Shown here piece by piece: positions 1 through 6,598 of a stretch of 28,212 bases of DNA. Position 1 is the stretch's first letter. Each line of letters starts with the position of its first letter. The stretch is taken from the NCBI GenBank assembly GCA_003450735.1, contig DMEZ01000073.1:971-29182 (forward strand), in the 5' to 3' direction. The notes under the pieces were generated by a model, which searched no databases, was not told the origin of the DNA, and was given only the letters and a program-made list of their open reading frames with translations. A program made the translations under genes and the position numbers. Source of the stretch: Elusimicrobiota bacterium. Its GTDB lineage: Bacteria > Elusimicrobiota > Elusimicrobia > UBA1565.

Positions 1-489
1 GTGGAGGGCTACCTGGGGATCGTGGCGCGCAAGACGGGGGCGCTCTTCGCGTGGCTGGGCGCCGTCCTCTCCGAGCAGAGCCCTCTGCCCCACCGCAAGG
101 ACGACCCCCCGCTCATCGGGCTGGATGCGGGCCGCGTCCTCCAGATCATCGACGACGTCCACGATTTCACCCTGGACAAGGACACGGCGGGCAAGGAGCC
201 CGGGCAGGACTTCCTGCTCGGCAAGCTCACCCTGCCCGCCCTCCTGGCGCTCGAAGACGAGGCCTTGAGGCCGCGCTTCCTGGAGTTTTGGAACCGCGTC
301 CCGCGCGACCGCGCCGCGGCGGCCGAGGCGGTCGTCCTGCTCCGGGAGGGGGGCTGCTTCGAGGCGGCCCGGGCGAAGGCCCGGGAGGCCCTGGACTCCG
401 CTCTTCAGCGGGCCTCGGCGCTTCCCGGACGGGAGGGGGCCGACGGGCTGGCCCGCTTCCTGGAAGCCATGTCCAGGCGGGAGTTCTGA
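1..489 (+). CDS. Polyprenyl diphosphate synthase, C-terminal part (5' truncated by window edge)
   Basis: The 162 visible residues are the C-terminal half of a trans-isoprenyl diphosphate synthase, which condenses isopentenyl diphosphate onto an allylic diphosphate to make prenyl chains. Seen: a Y-x-x-I-V-A-R-K-T-G-A-L-F helix near the start, the second Asp-rich motif DDVHD at residues 51-55 that binds Mg-diphosphate, and the following G-K-E-P-G-Q-D-x-x-x-G-K-L-T-L-P block typical of the family. The first Asp-rich motif must lie upstream of the window, so the GTG at base 1 is not a real start. Chain length (geranylgeranyl versus longer) cannot be read from this part. It overlaps the next gene (a PqqD-like protein) by one base, which suggests translational coupling. 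A MenA-like prenyltransferase lies 12 kb downstream and could use its product. Confidence 0.9.
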   Translation: MEGYLGIVARKTGALFAWLGAVLSEQSPLPHRKDDPPLIGLDAGRVLQIIDDVHDFTLDKDTAGKEPGQDFLLGKLTLPALLALEDEALRPRFLEFWNRVPRDRAAAAEAVVLLREGGCFEAARAKAREALDSALQRASALPGREGADGLARFLEAMSRREF

Positions 490-920
490 TGAACCGCTAC
501 TTGAGCCTCGCTCGGCGCGCCTGGCGCAGCGGAGAATACCGGGCGAAGGACGCGGCCGATGCCGACGCGCTCCAGGAGGACGCAGAGGCCCTGCGGCGCC
601 TCATCCGCTCCAAGATGGAGTGGATCGTCGAGCGTGAGAGCGGCCTGCAGGCGGGGCCCGGCGCGCTGAGGCTCTCGTCCCACGTCCGGTTCCGGCCGGA
701 GACGCGGGGCGCCTTCCTGCTCGATACCCGCTCCGAGAAGGTCTTCCGCCTCAGCGCGGCCGGGGCGGCCGTGGCCGGGGAACTGGCCTCCGGGGTCCGC
801 TCCGAGGGCGAGGTCGTCTCGAGGCTCAAGGCCCGCTTCAGAGACCCGGACGGCGCGCTGGAGCGGCAGGTCCGCGCGTTCCTGGACGACCTCCGGGCGC
901 AGGGGTTCCTGGATGGATAG
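489..920 (+). CDS. PqqD-like peptide-binding protein with N-terminal extension
   Basis: This 143-residue protein ends in a PqqD-like domain (about residues 65-143), the winged-helix fold that binds leader peptides of ribosomally made peptides and presents them to radical SAM enzymes. The signature is the T-R-S-E-K-V-F-x-L block followed by G-A-A-V, then R-L-K-A-R and a C-terminal helix. It aligns by eye along its length with the 84-residue protein at 11299-11553, so the two are paralogs. The extra N-terminal 60 or so residues are charged and helical-looking, with no recognised domain. The start ATG at 489 overlaps the upstream stop (TGATG), and the 3' end overlaps the response regulator by 8 bases. 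No radical SAM gene is adjacent inside the window; one may lie upstream of base 1. Confidence 0.8.
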   Translation: MNRYLSLARRAWRSGEYRAKDAADADALQEDAEALRRLIRSKMEWIVERESGLQAGPGALRLSSHVRFRPETRGAFLLDTRSEKVFRLSAAGAAVAGELASGVRSEGEVVSRLKARFRDPDGALERQVRAFLDDLRAQGFLDG

Positions 921-1617
921 CCAGACCAAGCTCGCGCAGAAGATCCTGATCGTCGACGACAACGAAGACTGGAACGAGCTCGTCAAGCTCTGGCTCAAGA
1001 ACGCCGGCTACCAGGACATCCTGAGCGCCGCCAACGGGACCGACGCCATCACGCTGGCCCGCAAAGCCGTGCCGGACTGCATCCTGCTCGATCTCGTCCT
1101 GCCCGACATGGACGGCCTGGAGGTCTGCAAGACCGTGCGCTCCATCCCCATCCTCGCGAGGACGCCTGTCGTCATGCTCACGGCGCACCGCAAGGACAAG
1201 ATCATGGGCCTGGAGTACGGGGCCGACTACTTCGTGACGAAATCCGAGAACCCCGCCGAACTGCTGGCGACCCTGCGGGCCGTCTTCCGCCGCCGGGAGC
1301 TCGACCTGAACATCTACCGCAAGGGGGACGTCGCGCTCAACCTCGAGAACCGGCAGGTGTTCTTCCACGACCTCCATGTCGTCACGCTCACGCCGAAGAC
1401 CTTCGAGCTCTTCCACATCCTGCTCGAGCGCAGTCCCGAGCCGGTCCACAAGGAGATCCTGTTCTCGGCCGTCGAGGGCAAGAAGAAGCCGGAGCTCTCC
1501 CGGGCGCTGGACATCCTCATGAACCGCCTGCGCAAGAGCCTGCCGGTGCTGCTGGAGCGCCGCATCAAGGCGGTGAAGGGCTTCGGCTACGTATACATCG
1601 AGAATGCGGGCGCGTAG
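913..1617 (+). CDS. OmpR/PhoB-family response regulator
   Basis: A 234-residue two-domain response regulator. The N-terminal receiver has the acidic pair D15/D16, phospho-acceptor D60 in I-L-L-D-L-V-L-P-D-M-D-G, T90 in V-V-M-L-T-A and K110 in F-V-T-K; the usual Pro after this Lys is replaced by Ser. The C-terminal 100 residues form a winged-helix DNA-binding domain with the L-T-P-K-T-F-E-L recognition core and a final K-G-F-G-Y-V-Y hairpin, as in OmpR/PhoB proteins. An AGGGG ribosome-binding site at 901-905 supports the ATG at 913. No histidine kinase gene is adjacent; the next gene encodes a Ser/Thr kinase, so input from that kinase is possible but unproven. The gene is coupled to the PqqD-like gene by an 8-base overlap. 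Confidence 0.93.
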   Translation: MDSQTKLAQKILIVDDNEDWNELVKLWLKNAGYQDILSAANGTDAITLARKAVPDCILLDLVLPDMDGLEVCKTVRSIPILARTPVVMLTAHRKDKIMGLEYGADYFVTKSENPAELLATLRAVFRRRELDLNIYRKGDVALNLENRQVFFHDLHVVTLTPKTFELFHILLERSPEPVHKEILFSAVEGKKKPELSRALDILMNRLRKSLPVLLERRIKAVKGFGYVYIENAGA

Positions 1618-1624
1618 GCGCGCC

Positions 1625-3409
1625 ATGAGGACTTCGTCCATCCTGATCGCCGCGCTCGCAGCGCTGCCCGTGCATTCCGCTGAGCCGCAGGCTCCAGTCT
1701 CGGGGGCGTCCGGGGCGGCGGCCGTGAACCCCGAGACGCCGCTGCTGCAGTCTTCCGACGATTCCATGGTCACCCTGACCCGCGAGAGCCCCGCTCAAGC
1801 GGCCCGCTCGAAAGAGAAGGACGCCGCGGCCGTCCACAAGGCCGAGAGCCTGCTCAAGATGCACGGCTACGTGGACGCGGCCAAGGAGGCCGCCCGGGTC
1901 CTGGAGGCCGACCCGGACAACGCCGCGGCGCTCGTCGTCCGCTCCGAGGCCTACAGCCGTCTGGGCCGCTGCGCGGAGGCCCGGGCCGACGCGGAGCGGG
2001 CCGTCTCGCTCGACTTCAACGATCCCAGGGCCTGGCGGAGCAAAGCGTGGGCCGAGCTCCGGCTCGGGAACTTCCGCGACGCCGTCAACGACTCCACGCG
2101 GGCCATCCAGCTCGACCCCAGGAACGCCGTCAGCTACGCCGTCCGGGCCTACGCGAAGGAGATGAACGGAGACCGGGAGGGGGCCATCGAGGACATGAAG
2201 GTGGCCGCCCAGCTCGATTTGCGGTTCCAAGAGAGGCTGGAGGCGTCTCAGAAGGGCGGCCAGCTCTACGACCCCGGGATGGACGACGCGTACCTTCTCG
2301 CGGACGTAGTCACGGCCGCGCCCGGCTCCAGCCCCGTCAAGACCCTCATCCGCGTTTTGGGGGGGATGTTCCTGCTCCTCGGAGGCTGCCTTCTCTGGCT
2401 GGTCTTCCGCCGGCCCGGCCAGGGGGGGAAGAAGAAGGCCGCGACTTGGCAGGACAACCTGGCCGGCAGCCTGGACGAGAAGGGAGTCCCGATGCCCCGG
2501 GCCGCCGAGCCCCAGGCCGCCCAGAACGGCCGCCTGCAGGGCAAGTACGAGCTTGTCCGGACCATCGGCCGGGGCGGCATGGGCGACGTCTACGAGGGCA
2601 AGGACCATTCGCTCAACAGGGCGGTGGCGGTCAAGAAGCTCGCCGAGCGGTATGCGGCGCTCGATCCCCAGGCCCGGGAGCGGATGGTCCAGGAGGCCAA
2701 GACGGTGGCCGCCGTGCATCATCCGGCCATCGTGCAGATCTACGAGGTCTTCGAGGCGGAGGGGGCCCTGTACCTGGTGTTCGAGTACGTCAGGGGCAAG
2801 ACCCTCCAGCAGATGCTCGCCGAAACGCAGACCCTGCCCCTGGAGAGGGCGGCCCAGGTCCTCGGCCCCGTGTGCCAGGCGCTCGCCCACGCCCACAAGC
2901 AGGGCCTGGTGCACCGGGACATCAAGCCCGCGAACATCATGGTCACCGAGGCGGGGCACGTCAAGCTGATGGACTTCGGCATCGCGCGCTCCCTCAGCGC
3001 CCCGCCCTCCGCCCCCGTCCGGGAGATCCCGCGCAACGCCACCCCCATGCCGGTCCTCATCTCCGCGCAGTACGCGCGGACGGCGACGACGGCGGGGACG
3101 CCGCTCTACTCCGCGCCCGAGACGCAGGCGGGGGTCGTTTCCAAGCAGGCGGACGTGTACTCCCTGGGGGTCTGCCTCTACGAGATGCTCACGGGCCGCA
3201 CGCCCTTCCCCCCGCCGGGCAGCCAGGAGCAGAAGATGAACATGGACTTCCTGCCTCCGAGCCTGCGGGTGCCCGAGCTCCCGCCGCTGGTCGACGCGCT
3301 CGTCTTGGCCGCCCTCCAGCCGAACCCCGACTTGCGCATCAAGACGCCCGATGAGTTCCAGGCCAGGCTGGAGGCGGCTCTGAAGGCGCCCCGCGCTCCG
3401 GCCTCTTGA
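1625..3409 (+). CDS. Membrane Ser/Thr protein kinase with N-terminal TPR sensor
   Basis: This 594-residue protein has, in order, a signal peptide (about 1-20, ending H-S-A), tetratricopeptide-type helical repeats (about 65-200), one transmembrane helix (about 241-262) followed by an R-R-x-x-x-x-x-K-K-K stop-transfer, and a complete Hanks-type kinase domain (about 308-590). Kinase motifs seen: G-R-G-G-M-G loop, V-A-V-K-K with the ATP lysine, H-R-D-I-K-P-A-N catalytic loop, D-F-G and S-A-P-E. The catalytic domain should therefore be active and cytoplasmic, with the TPR part outside the membrane. Most bacterial kinases of this family have the reverse order. The ATG at 1625, 7 bases after the regulator stop, gives a clean signal peptide; an in-frame ATG at 1604 adds 7 basic residues and is an alternative. 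Neither has a clear ribosome-binding site. Confidence 0.9.
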   Translation: MRTSSILIAALAALPVHSAEPQAPVSGASGAAAVNPETPLLQSSDDSMVTLTRESPAQAARSKEKDAAAVHKAESLLKMHGYVDAAKEAARVLEADPDNAAALVVRSEAYSRLGRCAEARADAERAVSLDFNDPRAWRSKAWAELRLGNFRDAVNDSTRAIQLDPRNAVSYAVRAYAKEMNGDREGAIEDMKVAAQLDLRFQERLEASQKGGQLYDPGMDDAYLLADVVTAAPGSSPVKTLIRVLGGMFLLLGGCLLWLVFRRPGQGGKKKAATWQDNLAGSLDEKGVPMPRAAEPQAAQNGRLQGKYELVRTIGRGGMGDVYEGKDHSLNRAVAVKKLAERYAALDPQARERMVQEAKTVAAVHHPAIVQIYEVFEAEGALYLVFEYVRGKTLQQMLAETQTLPLERAAQVLGPVCQALAHAHKQGLVHRDIKPANIMVTEAGHVKLMDFGIARSLSAPPSAPVREIPRNATPMPVLISAQYARTATTAGTPLYSAPETQAGVVSKQADVYSLGVCLYEMLTGRTPFPPPGSQEQKMNMDFLPPSLRVPELPPLVDALVLAALQPNPDLRIKTPDEFQARLEAALKAPRAPAS

Positions 3410-3434
3410 CGAAAGGCGTACAGCACGCTATCCT
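3406..3434 (+). promoter_or_regulatory. Sigma-70 promoter giving a leaderless mRNA
   Basis: TTGACG at 3406-3411, a 17-base spacer, and TATCCT at 3429-3434. The -10 element ends 7 bases before the ATG at 3442, so transcription should start at or next to the A of the start codon. There is no ribosome-binding site between them. The -35 box overlaps the kinase stop codon. Confidence 0.75.
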
Positions 3435-3441
3435 AAGCGGC

Positions 3442-4527
3442 ATGTGGAAGACCACCGAGGGCAGCACCGGCCGCCTGGTCCAGTTGTGTTTCGCCTATTT
3501 CTTCTTCTACGTCATCTTCGGCGTGGCCACGAAGTGCTTCACCGGGAAGGCCGCCAGCCCCGAATTCCTCATGAACGACATGGAGTTCCTGGTCTGGAGC
3601 ACCCTGGGAGGCTCGCTGATCTGCCTGCTGGTGGTCTTCGCGGCGGGCTGGTACAAGACCAAAACGGACCGCTTCATGCAGGCGGGGCCGTTGAGGCTGC
3701 CCGTGGAGTACGCCTACATCATCCCTTCCGGGATCTGCACCGCCGTGGTCATCCCCACGACCACGCTCATGTACATGTTCCTCAAGTCGGTCATGGTCGC
3801 GATGGTCATCATGCGCGCGAGCGTCATCGTGATCAGCCGGCTGGTGGATGAGGCCCAGATCCGGCAGGGCATCCTGCGCAAGACGGTCTACCGCGAGGAG
3901 AACATCGCCGTCGTCTTCGCGATCGCCGCGGCCTGCACGCAGATCTTCCTGGCCAAGAGCGAAGATTTCGACTTCATCCACAACGCCGCCGCCCTTTCGG
4001 TCCTCTCCGCCTACATCCTGGCCTACGCGTTCCGCATCTACATCATGAACTACTACAAGAACACCCGGCCGAAGGGGGCGCCGCTCGACAACAAATGGTT
4101 CTTCTCCATCGAGCAGATCGCCGCCAGCGTGACCATGGTCCTGGCCGCCTCGGTCCTCTATTTCGGAGGCTGGGAGGCCCGGCCGGTGCAGCTCTTCCAC
4201 GACGCGATCGCCCAGCCCCATGCGAAGTGGTTTCCGGCGACCCTCGCCGGCGCCGTGTATGGGATGGTCGCGTTCTTCTCGGTTTTCATCTTCATGTTCA
4301 AGGGGCGCACGGCCACCTTCGCGGGGCTCGTGAACCGGCTGACCTCGCTCGTGGCCGGGACGACGGCGACCCTCGTCTCCTTCTTCGTGTTCGGCGGGAG
4401 GTTCCCCAGCAAGGCGGACTGGTCCTCGCTGGGGCTCATCCTGGCGGCGGTCGCCTTCCTGAGCATCGCCGAGCGCAAGCGCATCGCCGAGCTCGCGGTC
4501 GAGACGGCGTCCGCGAAGCCGGCTTAA
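3442..4527 (+). CDS. Ten-TM integral membrane protein, DMT-transporter-like
   Basis: A 361-residue protein with about ten hydrophobic segments separated by short loops, matching the length and topology of the drug/metabolite transporter (EamA/nucleotide-sugar transporter) superfamily. The last two helices, with G-R-F-P-S between them and a final G-L-I-L-A-A-V-A-F-L segment, resemble the conserved C-terminal end of DMT proteins. No substrate can be assigned. The ATG at 3442 is chosen because a strong promoter ends 7 bases before it; the longer reading from 3406 would begin inside the -35 box. It is a stand-alone transcription unit: the next gene is convergent. Assignment to DMT is from topology and weak motif resemblance only. 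Confidence 0.7.
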   Translation: MWKTTEGSTGRLVQLCFAYFFFYVIFGVATKCFTGKAASPEFLMNDMEFLVWSTLGGSLICLLVVFAAGWYKTKTDRFMQAGPLRLPVEYAYIIPSGICTAVVIPTTTLMYMFLKSVMVAMVIMRASVIVISRLVDEAQIRQGILRKTVYREENIAVVFAIAAACTQIFLAKSEDFDFIHNAAALSVLSAYILAYAFRIYIMNYYKNTRPKGAPLDNKWFFSIEQIAASVTMVLAASVLYFGGWEARPVQLFHDAIAQPHAKWFPATLAGAVYGMVAFFSVFIFMFKGRTATFAGLVNRLTSLVAGTTATLVSFFVFGGRFPSKADWSSLGLILAAVAFLSIAERKRIAELAVETASAKPA

Positions 4528-4530
4528 GCC

Positions 4531-4824
4531 CTATTTCCTGGGGATCAGCGCAAGACCGGAGCAGTTCCGGAAGTCCACCACGGCCTCGATCAAAGGCAGG
4601 AGGTCGGTCGGAGCTTTCGGCGGGCAGCCCCGAACGAAGAAGGCTTCATAGCTCGAGGCGGGAACCCCCTTCGATCGGTAGTAGTCGGAAGCGGAATAGG
4701 AGCTGACCTTGCCGAAAGGGATGGGCGCCTCGGGGCCGGCTGCGTTCTTCTTCCTGGAGAGATACCAGCCGCCGGCGACCACGCCGGCGGCCAGCAGGAG
4801 CGCCAAGAGCGTCGTAGGCTTCAT
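4531..4824 (-). CDS. Small exported or membrane-anchored protein of unknown function
   Basis: A 97-residue protein with an N-terminal hydrophobic helix (about residues 4-22) followed by S-R-K-K-N, which is either an uncleaved anchor or a signal peptide, then a short exported domain. The C-terminal part has two cysteines (in R-G-C-P-P and R-N-C-S-G) that could form a disulfide outside the cytoplasm. I do not recognise the family. It is divergent from the gene at 4845, with only 20 bases between the two start codons, and convergent with the transporter gene, from which it is separated by 3 bases. Confidence 0.7.
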   Translation of the reverse strand: MKPTTLLALLLAAGVVAGGWYLSRKKNAAGPEAPIPFGKVSSYSASDYYRSKGVPASSYEAFFVRGCPPKAPTDLLPLIEAVVDFRNCSGLALIPRK

Positions 4825-4832
4825 GGACTTGG

Positions 4833-4839
4833 TATTATA
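4833..4839. promoter_or_regulatory. Shared bidirectional -10 region of a divergent gene pair
   Basis: The 20-base gap between the ATGs of 4824 (minus) and 4845 (plus) contains TATTAT on the plus strand (4833-4838) and TATAAT on the minus strand (4839-4834). Each -10 box ends 6-9 bases before its own ATG, so both messages would be leaderless or nearly so, and the two promoters occupy almost the same bases. No good -35 box is visible on either side. Confidence 0.5.
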
Positions 4840-4844
4840 GCCTT

Positions 4845-5495
4845 ATGATCGAGCTCCTGCCCATCGCCCTGGCCGCGGGATTCCTGGCGCTCGGCGCCGC
4901 GGCGGCCGCTTGGGCCGTCCAGGCCGAGCGCAAGCGCTCGCAAGCGCTGGGCCAAGCCGCGGCCCGGATGGGCCTCGAGCCTCTCGTCTGGGAGCCCTCC
5001 CAGAGGGGGCTCTACGGGCTCCAGGTCTTCGACCAGGGCCATAACCGCCGCACCTACAACGTCTTCCGCCGCCTTTTCTCGGAGACGGAGGAAGCCTACC
5101 TCTTCGACTACGACTATACGACGGGGAGCGGCAAGAGCCGCCATACCCATCGGCAGACCTTGGCGGCGTTCAGGCGCTCGGGCCGCGCCCTGCCCCGCTT
5201 CGAGCTGAGGCCGGAGAACGTCCTGCACAAGATCGGGGGGCTCTTCGGCTATCAGGACATCGACTTCGAGGGCTTCCCCGAGTTCTCGAGGAACTACCTG
5301 CTGAGGGGGCAGGACGAGGCGGCCGTCCGGGCGCTATGGCGGCCCTTCCTCCTCCAGCATCTGGGCCTGCATCCCGGCTGGTGCCTGGAGGGCGGGGGCG
5401 ACTGGCTGGTGGCCTATCGCGACGGCCGGCGCGTCGAGGCGGAGAAGCTGCAGGAGTTCTTCGAGGATTCCCGGGCGCTGCACGCCCTGCTCTGA
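4845..5495 (+). CDS. Conserved-looking single-TM protein of unknown function
   Basis: A 216-residue protein with one N-terminal transmembrane helix (about 5-27) and a cytoplasmic globular domain. The domain contains an F-D-Y-D-Y-T-T-G-S-G strand pair, an L-P-R-F-E-L-R-P-E-N motif, and a later Y-L-L-R-G-Q-D-E-A-A-V-R segment followed by E-G-G-G-D-W-L-V-A-Y. I recall this arrangement from a widespread uncharacterised family of single-TM proteins, but I cannot name it. The ATG at 4845 is supported by the -10 box just upstream. It is convergent with the FlgO-like gene, whose stop lies 4 bases away. Confidence 0.7.
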   Translation: MIELLPIALAAGFLALGAAAAAWAVQAERKRSQALGQAAARMGLEPLVWEPSQRGLYGLQVFDQGHNRRTYNVFRRLFSETEEAYLFDYDYTTGSGKSRHTHRQTLAAFRRSGRALPRFELRPENVLHKIGGLFGYQDIDFEGFPEFSRNYLLRGQDEAAVRALWRPFLLQHLGLHPGWCLEGGGDWLVAYRDGRRVEAEKLQEFFEDSRALHALL

Positions 5496-5498
5496 AGC

Positions 5499-6392
5499 TC
5501 AGCGGTAGCAGGTCTCCATCAGCGCGGACACGGCCCGGTCGGAGGTCTCCAGCAGCGAGCTTTCCTGCGGGGTGAGCGAACCGCGCCAGCCGGCCTCGTA
5601 GATGTCGCGCACGCGGCGGAAGAAATCCTGGCGCAAACTCATGCTGCGGATCTCGGAGCCCGGGTTCCGGGTCAAATTCCTGGTCGAGAAGCCCCGCTCC
5701 TGCAGGCGCCCCGCCCAGTAGCGGGATTTGAGTTCGAGCACGGCCGACTGCAGCTCGTCCACGCGCTCCTCCCAGCCCGAACAGCCGTCCTGATTGGAGA
5801 GGGCGTCTCGGAAGCCGGAGCGCAGCGTCAGCACGGGGCCCGAGTCCCCGATGTCCGGGGGGGGCACGTTCATGTCGAAGGAGGTCGAGAAGCCGGAGTC
5901 GTGCCAGTCCTGCGGCACCTGGAGGGTCGAGACCCCGAGGATGCGCGCGCTCGCCGCGTCGATGAGGCGGGCGTTCACTTCCAGCTGTCCGTCCGAGAGG
6001 CTCATGAAGGTCCCGGTGACGATGGAGTCGACGCCCAGGATGCGGCCGACCTCGTGCGCCTGCCGGGCGTCGACGAGCCCTTTGGTGCCCAGGCCCTGCT
6101 CCTCGAGGACCTTTTCGAGGAGCGTCCTTTCGACGATCTCGATGCCGTCCTGCTCGGCGAGCCGGGCGGTGAGGCGCTCGGCGAGGGCCAGGCATCCCTG
6201 GGAGTCCCCGCCCGAGACCGGGACGAAGGGGAGGACCGCCAGGCGCCGCTTGTTGGTGCGGTTGGCCACGCGGGAGATGTCCCGGGCGGCTTTCTCATAA
6301 GGTTCGGCCGCCGCGGCGGCCGCCTGGAAGACGATGAGCGCCGCCAGGACGAGCGCGGCGTTGGAGACCTTCGTTGCTTCTTTCAATTCCAT
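5499..6392 (-). CDS. Exported FlgO/CsgG-like protein under riboswitch control
   Basis: A 297-residue protein with a signal peptide (hydrophobic stretch about 12-29, ending in a run of alanines) and a domain at about residues 48-175 that resembles FlgO/CsgG/LpoB-type outer-membrane accessory proteins: R-L-A-V-L-P-F near the start, I-E-I-V-E-R-T-L-L-E-K-V-L, then G-R-I-L-G-V-D-S-I-V-T-G-T-F and a strand with L-I-D-A-A-S. This fold sits in the periplasm and often serves surface structures. The C-terminal 120 residues are not recognised. The ATG at 6392 gives a proper signal peptide; the reading from 6494 would start inside the riboswitch. There is no ribosome-binding site next to the ATG, which lies 6 bases after a strong hairpin, so translation is probably controlled by the leader. 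Confidence 0.8.
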   Translation of the reverse strand: MELKEATKVSNAALVLAALIVFQAAAAAAEPYEKAARDISRVANRTNKRRLAVLPFVPVSGGDSQGCLALAERLTARLAEQDGIEIVERTLLEKVLEEQGLGTKGLVDARQAHEVGRILGVDSIVTGTFMSLSDGQLEVNARLIDAASARILGVSTLQVPQDWHDSGFSTSFDMNVPPPDIGDSGPVLTLRSGFRDALSNQDGCSGWEERVDELQSAVLELKSRYWAGRLQERGFSTRNLTRNPGSEIRSMSLRQDFFRRVRDIYEAGWRGSLTPQESSLLETSDRAVSALMETCYR

Positions 6393-6398
6393 AATAGT

Positions 6399-6437
6399 CC
6401 GGGCTGCCGATGCTCGGCTTGGTTCTCGGCAGCCCGG
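6399..6437 (-). promoter_or_regulatory. Expression-platform hairpin of the riboswitch
   Basis: A perfect 12-base inverted repeat, 6399-6410 and 6426-6437, with a 15-base loop. On the minus-strand RNA its 5' arm is the conserved 3' end of the GEMM-I aptamer (CCGGGCTGCCGA), and its 3' arm ends 6 bases before the start codon at 6392. The two pairings exclude each other, so ligand binding should melt this hairpin. There is no U-tract after it, which argues for translational rather than terminator control. Confidence 0.7.
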
Positions 6438-6530
6438 CTGGCTTGGAGGGGGTCCGCCGTCCGTCTTCTCTTTAGCCCCGAGGCTTTGCGGCACCGGGTT
6501 TCCCCGGTTGTGCCCTGGACGATGCCTTAC
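6426..6530 (-). promoter_or_regulatory. Class I cyclic-di-GMP riboswitch aptamer (GEMM-I)
   Basis: Read on the minus strand, the segment matches the GEMM-I consensus piece by piece: AGGGCA followed by AACC; a 5-bp helix closed by a GAAA tetraloop (loop at 6499-6502); CCGCAAAGCC (GCAAAGCC at 6482-6489); GGGGCTAAAG (6470-6479); and the 3' block GCCGGGCTGCCGA (6426-6438). The tetraloop normally docks onto the second helix. The G before CA in AGGGCA corresponds, as I align it, to the guanine that contacts cyclic-di-GMP rather than the A found in cGAMP-selective variants; one extra base follows it compared with the Vibrio example, so ligand choice should be tested. Confidence 0.88.
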
Positions 6531-6536
6531 GCTATG

Positions 6537-6565
6537 ACCATAACAGGCGCTTCGTCCAGCGTCAA
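6537..6565 (-). promoter_or_regulatory. Promoter of the riboswitch transcript
   Basis: On the minus strand, TTGACG (6565-6560), 17 bases, TATGGT (6542-6537). The predicted transcription start near 6530 is directly at the 5' edge of the aptamer, as expected for a riboswitch leader. Confidence 0.65.
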
Positions 6566-6598
6566 TTCACACGGATGCAACGTGGGGTATCAGGGATG

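Noticed and set aside
838..2959. Long minus-strand open frames opposite the regulator and kinase genes.
   Set aside because: They are His/Gly/Arg-rich shadows typical of GC-rich coding DNA, without motifs or ribosome-binding sites.
5170..6195. A 341-codon minus-strand frame overlapping the FlgO-like gene and the gene at 4845-5495.
   Set aside because: It is a Pro/Arg/Gly-rich frame shadow, and both overlapped genes have clear coding evidence.
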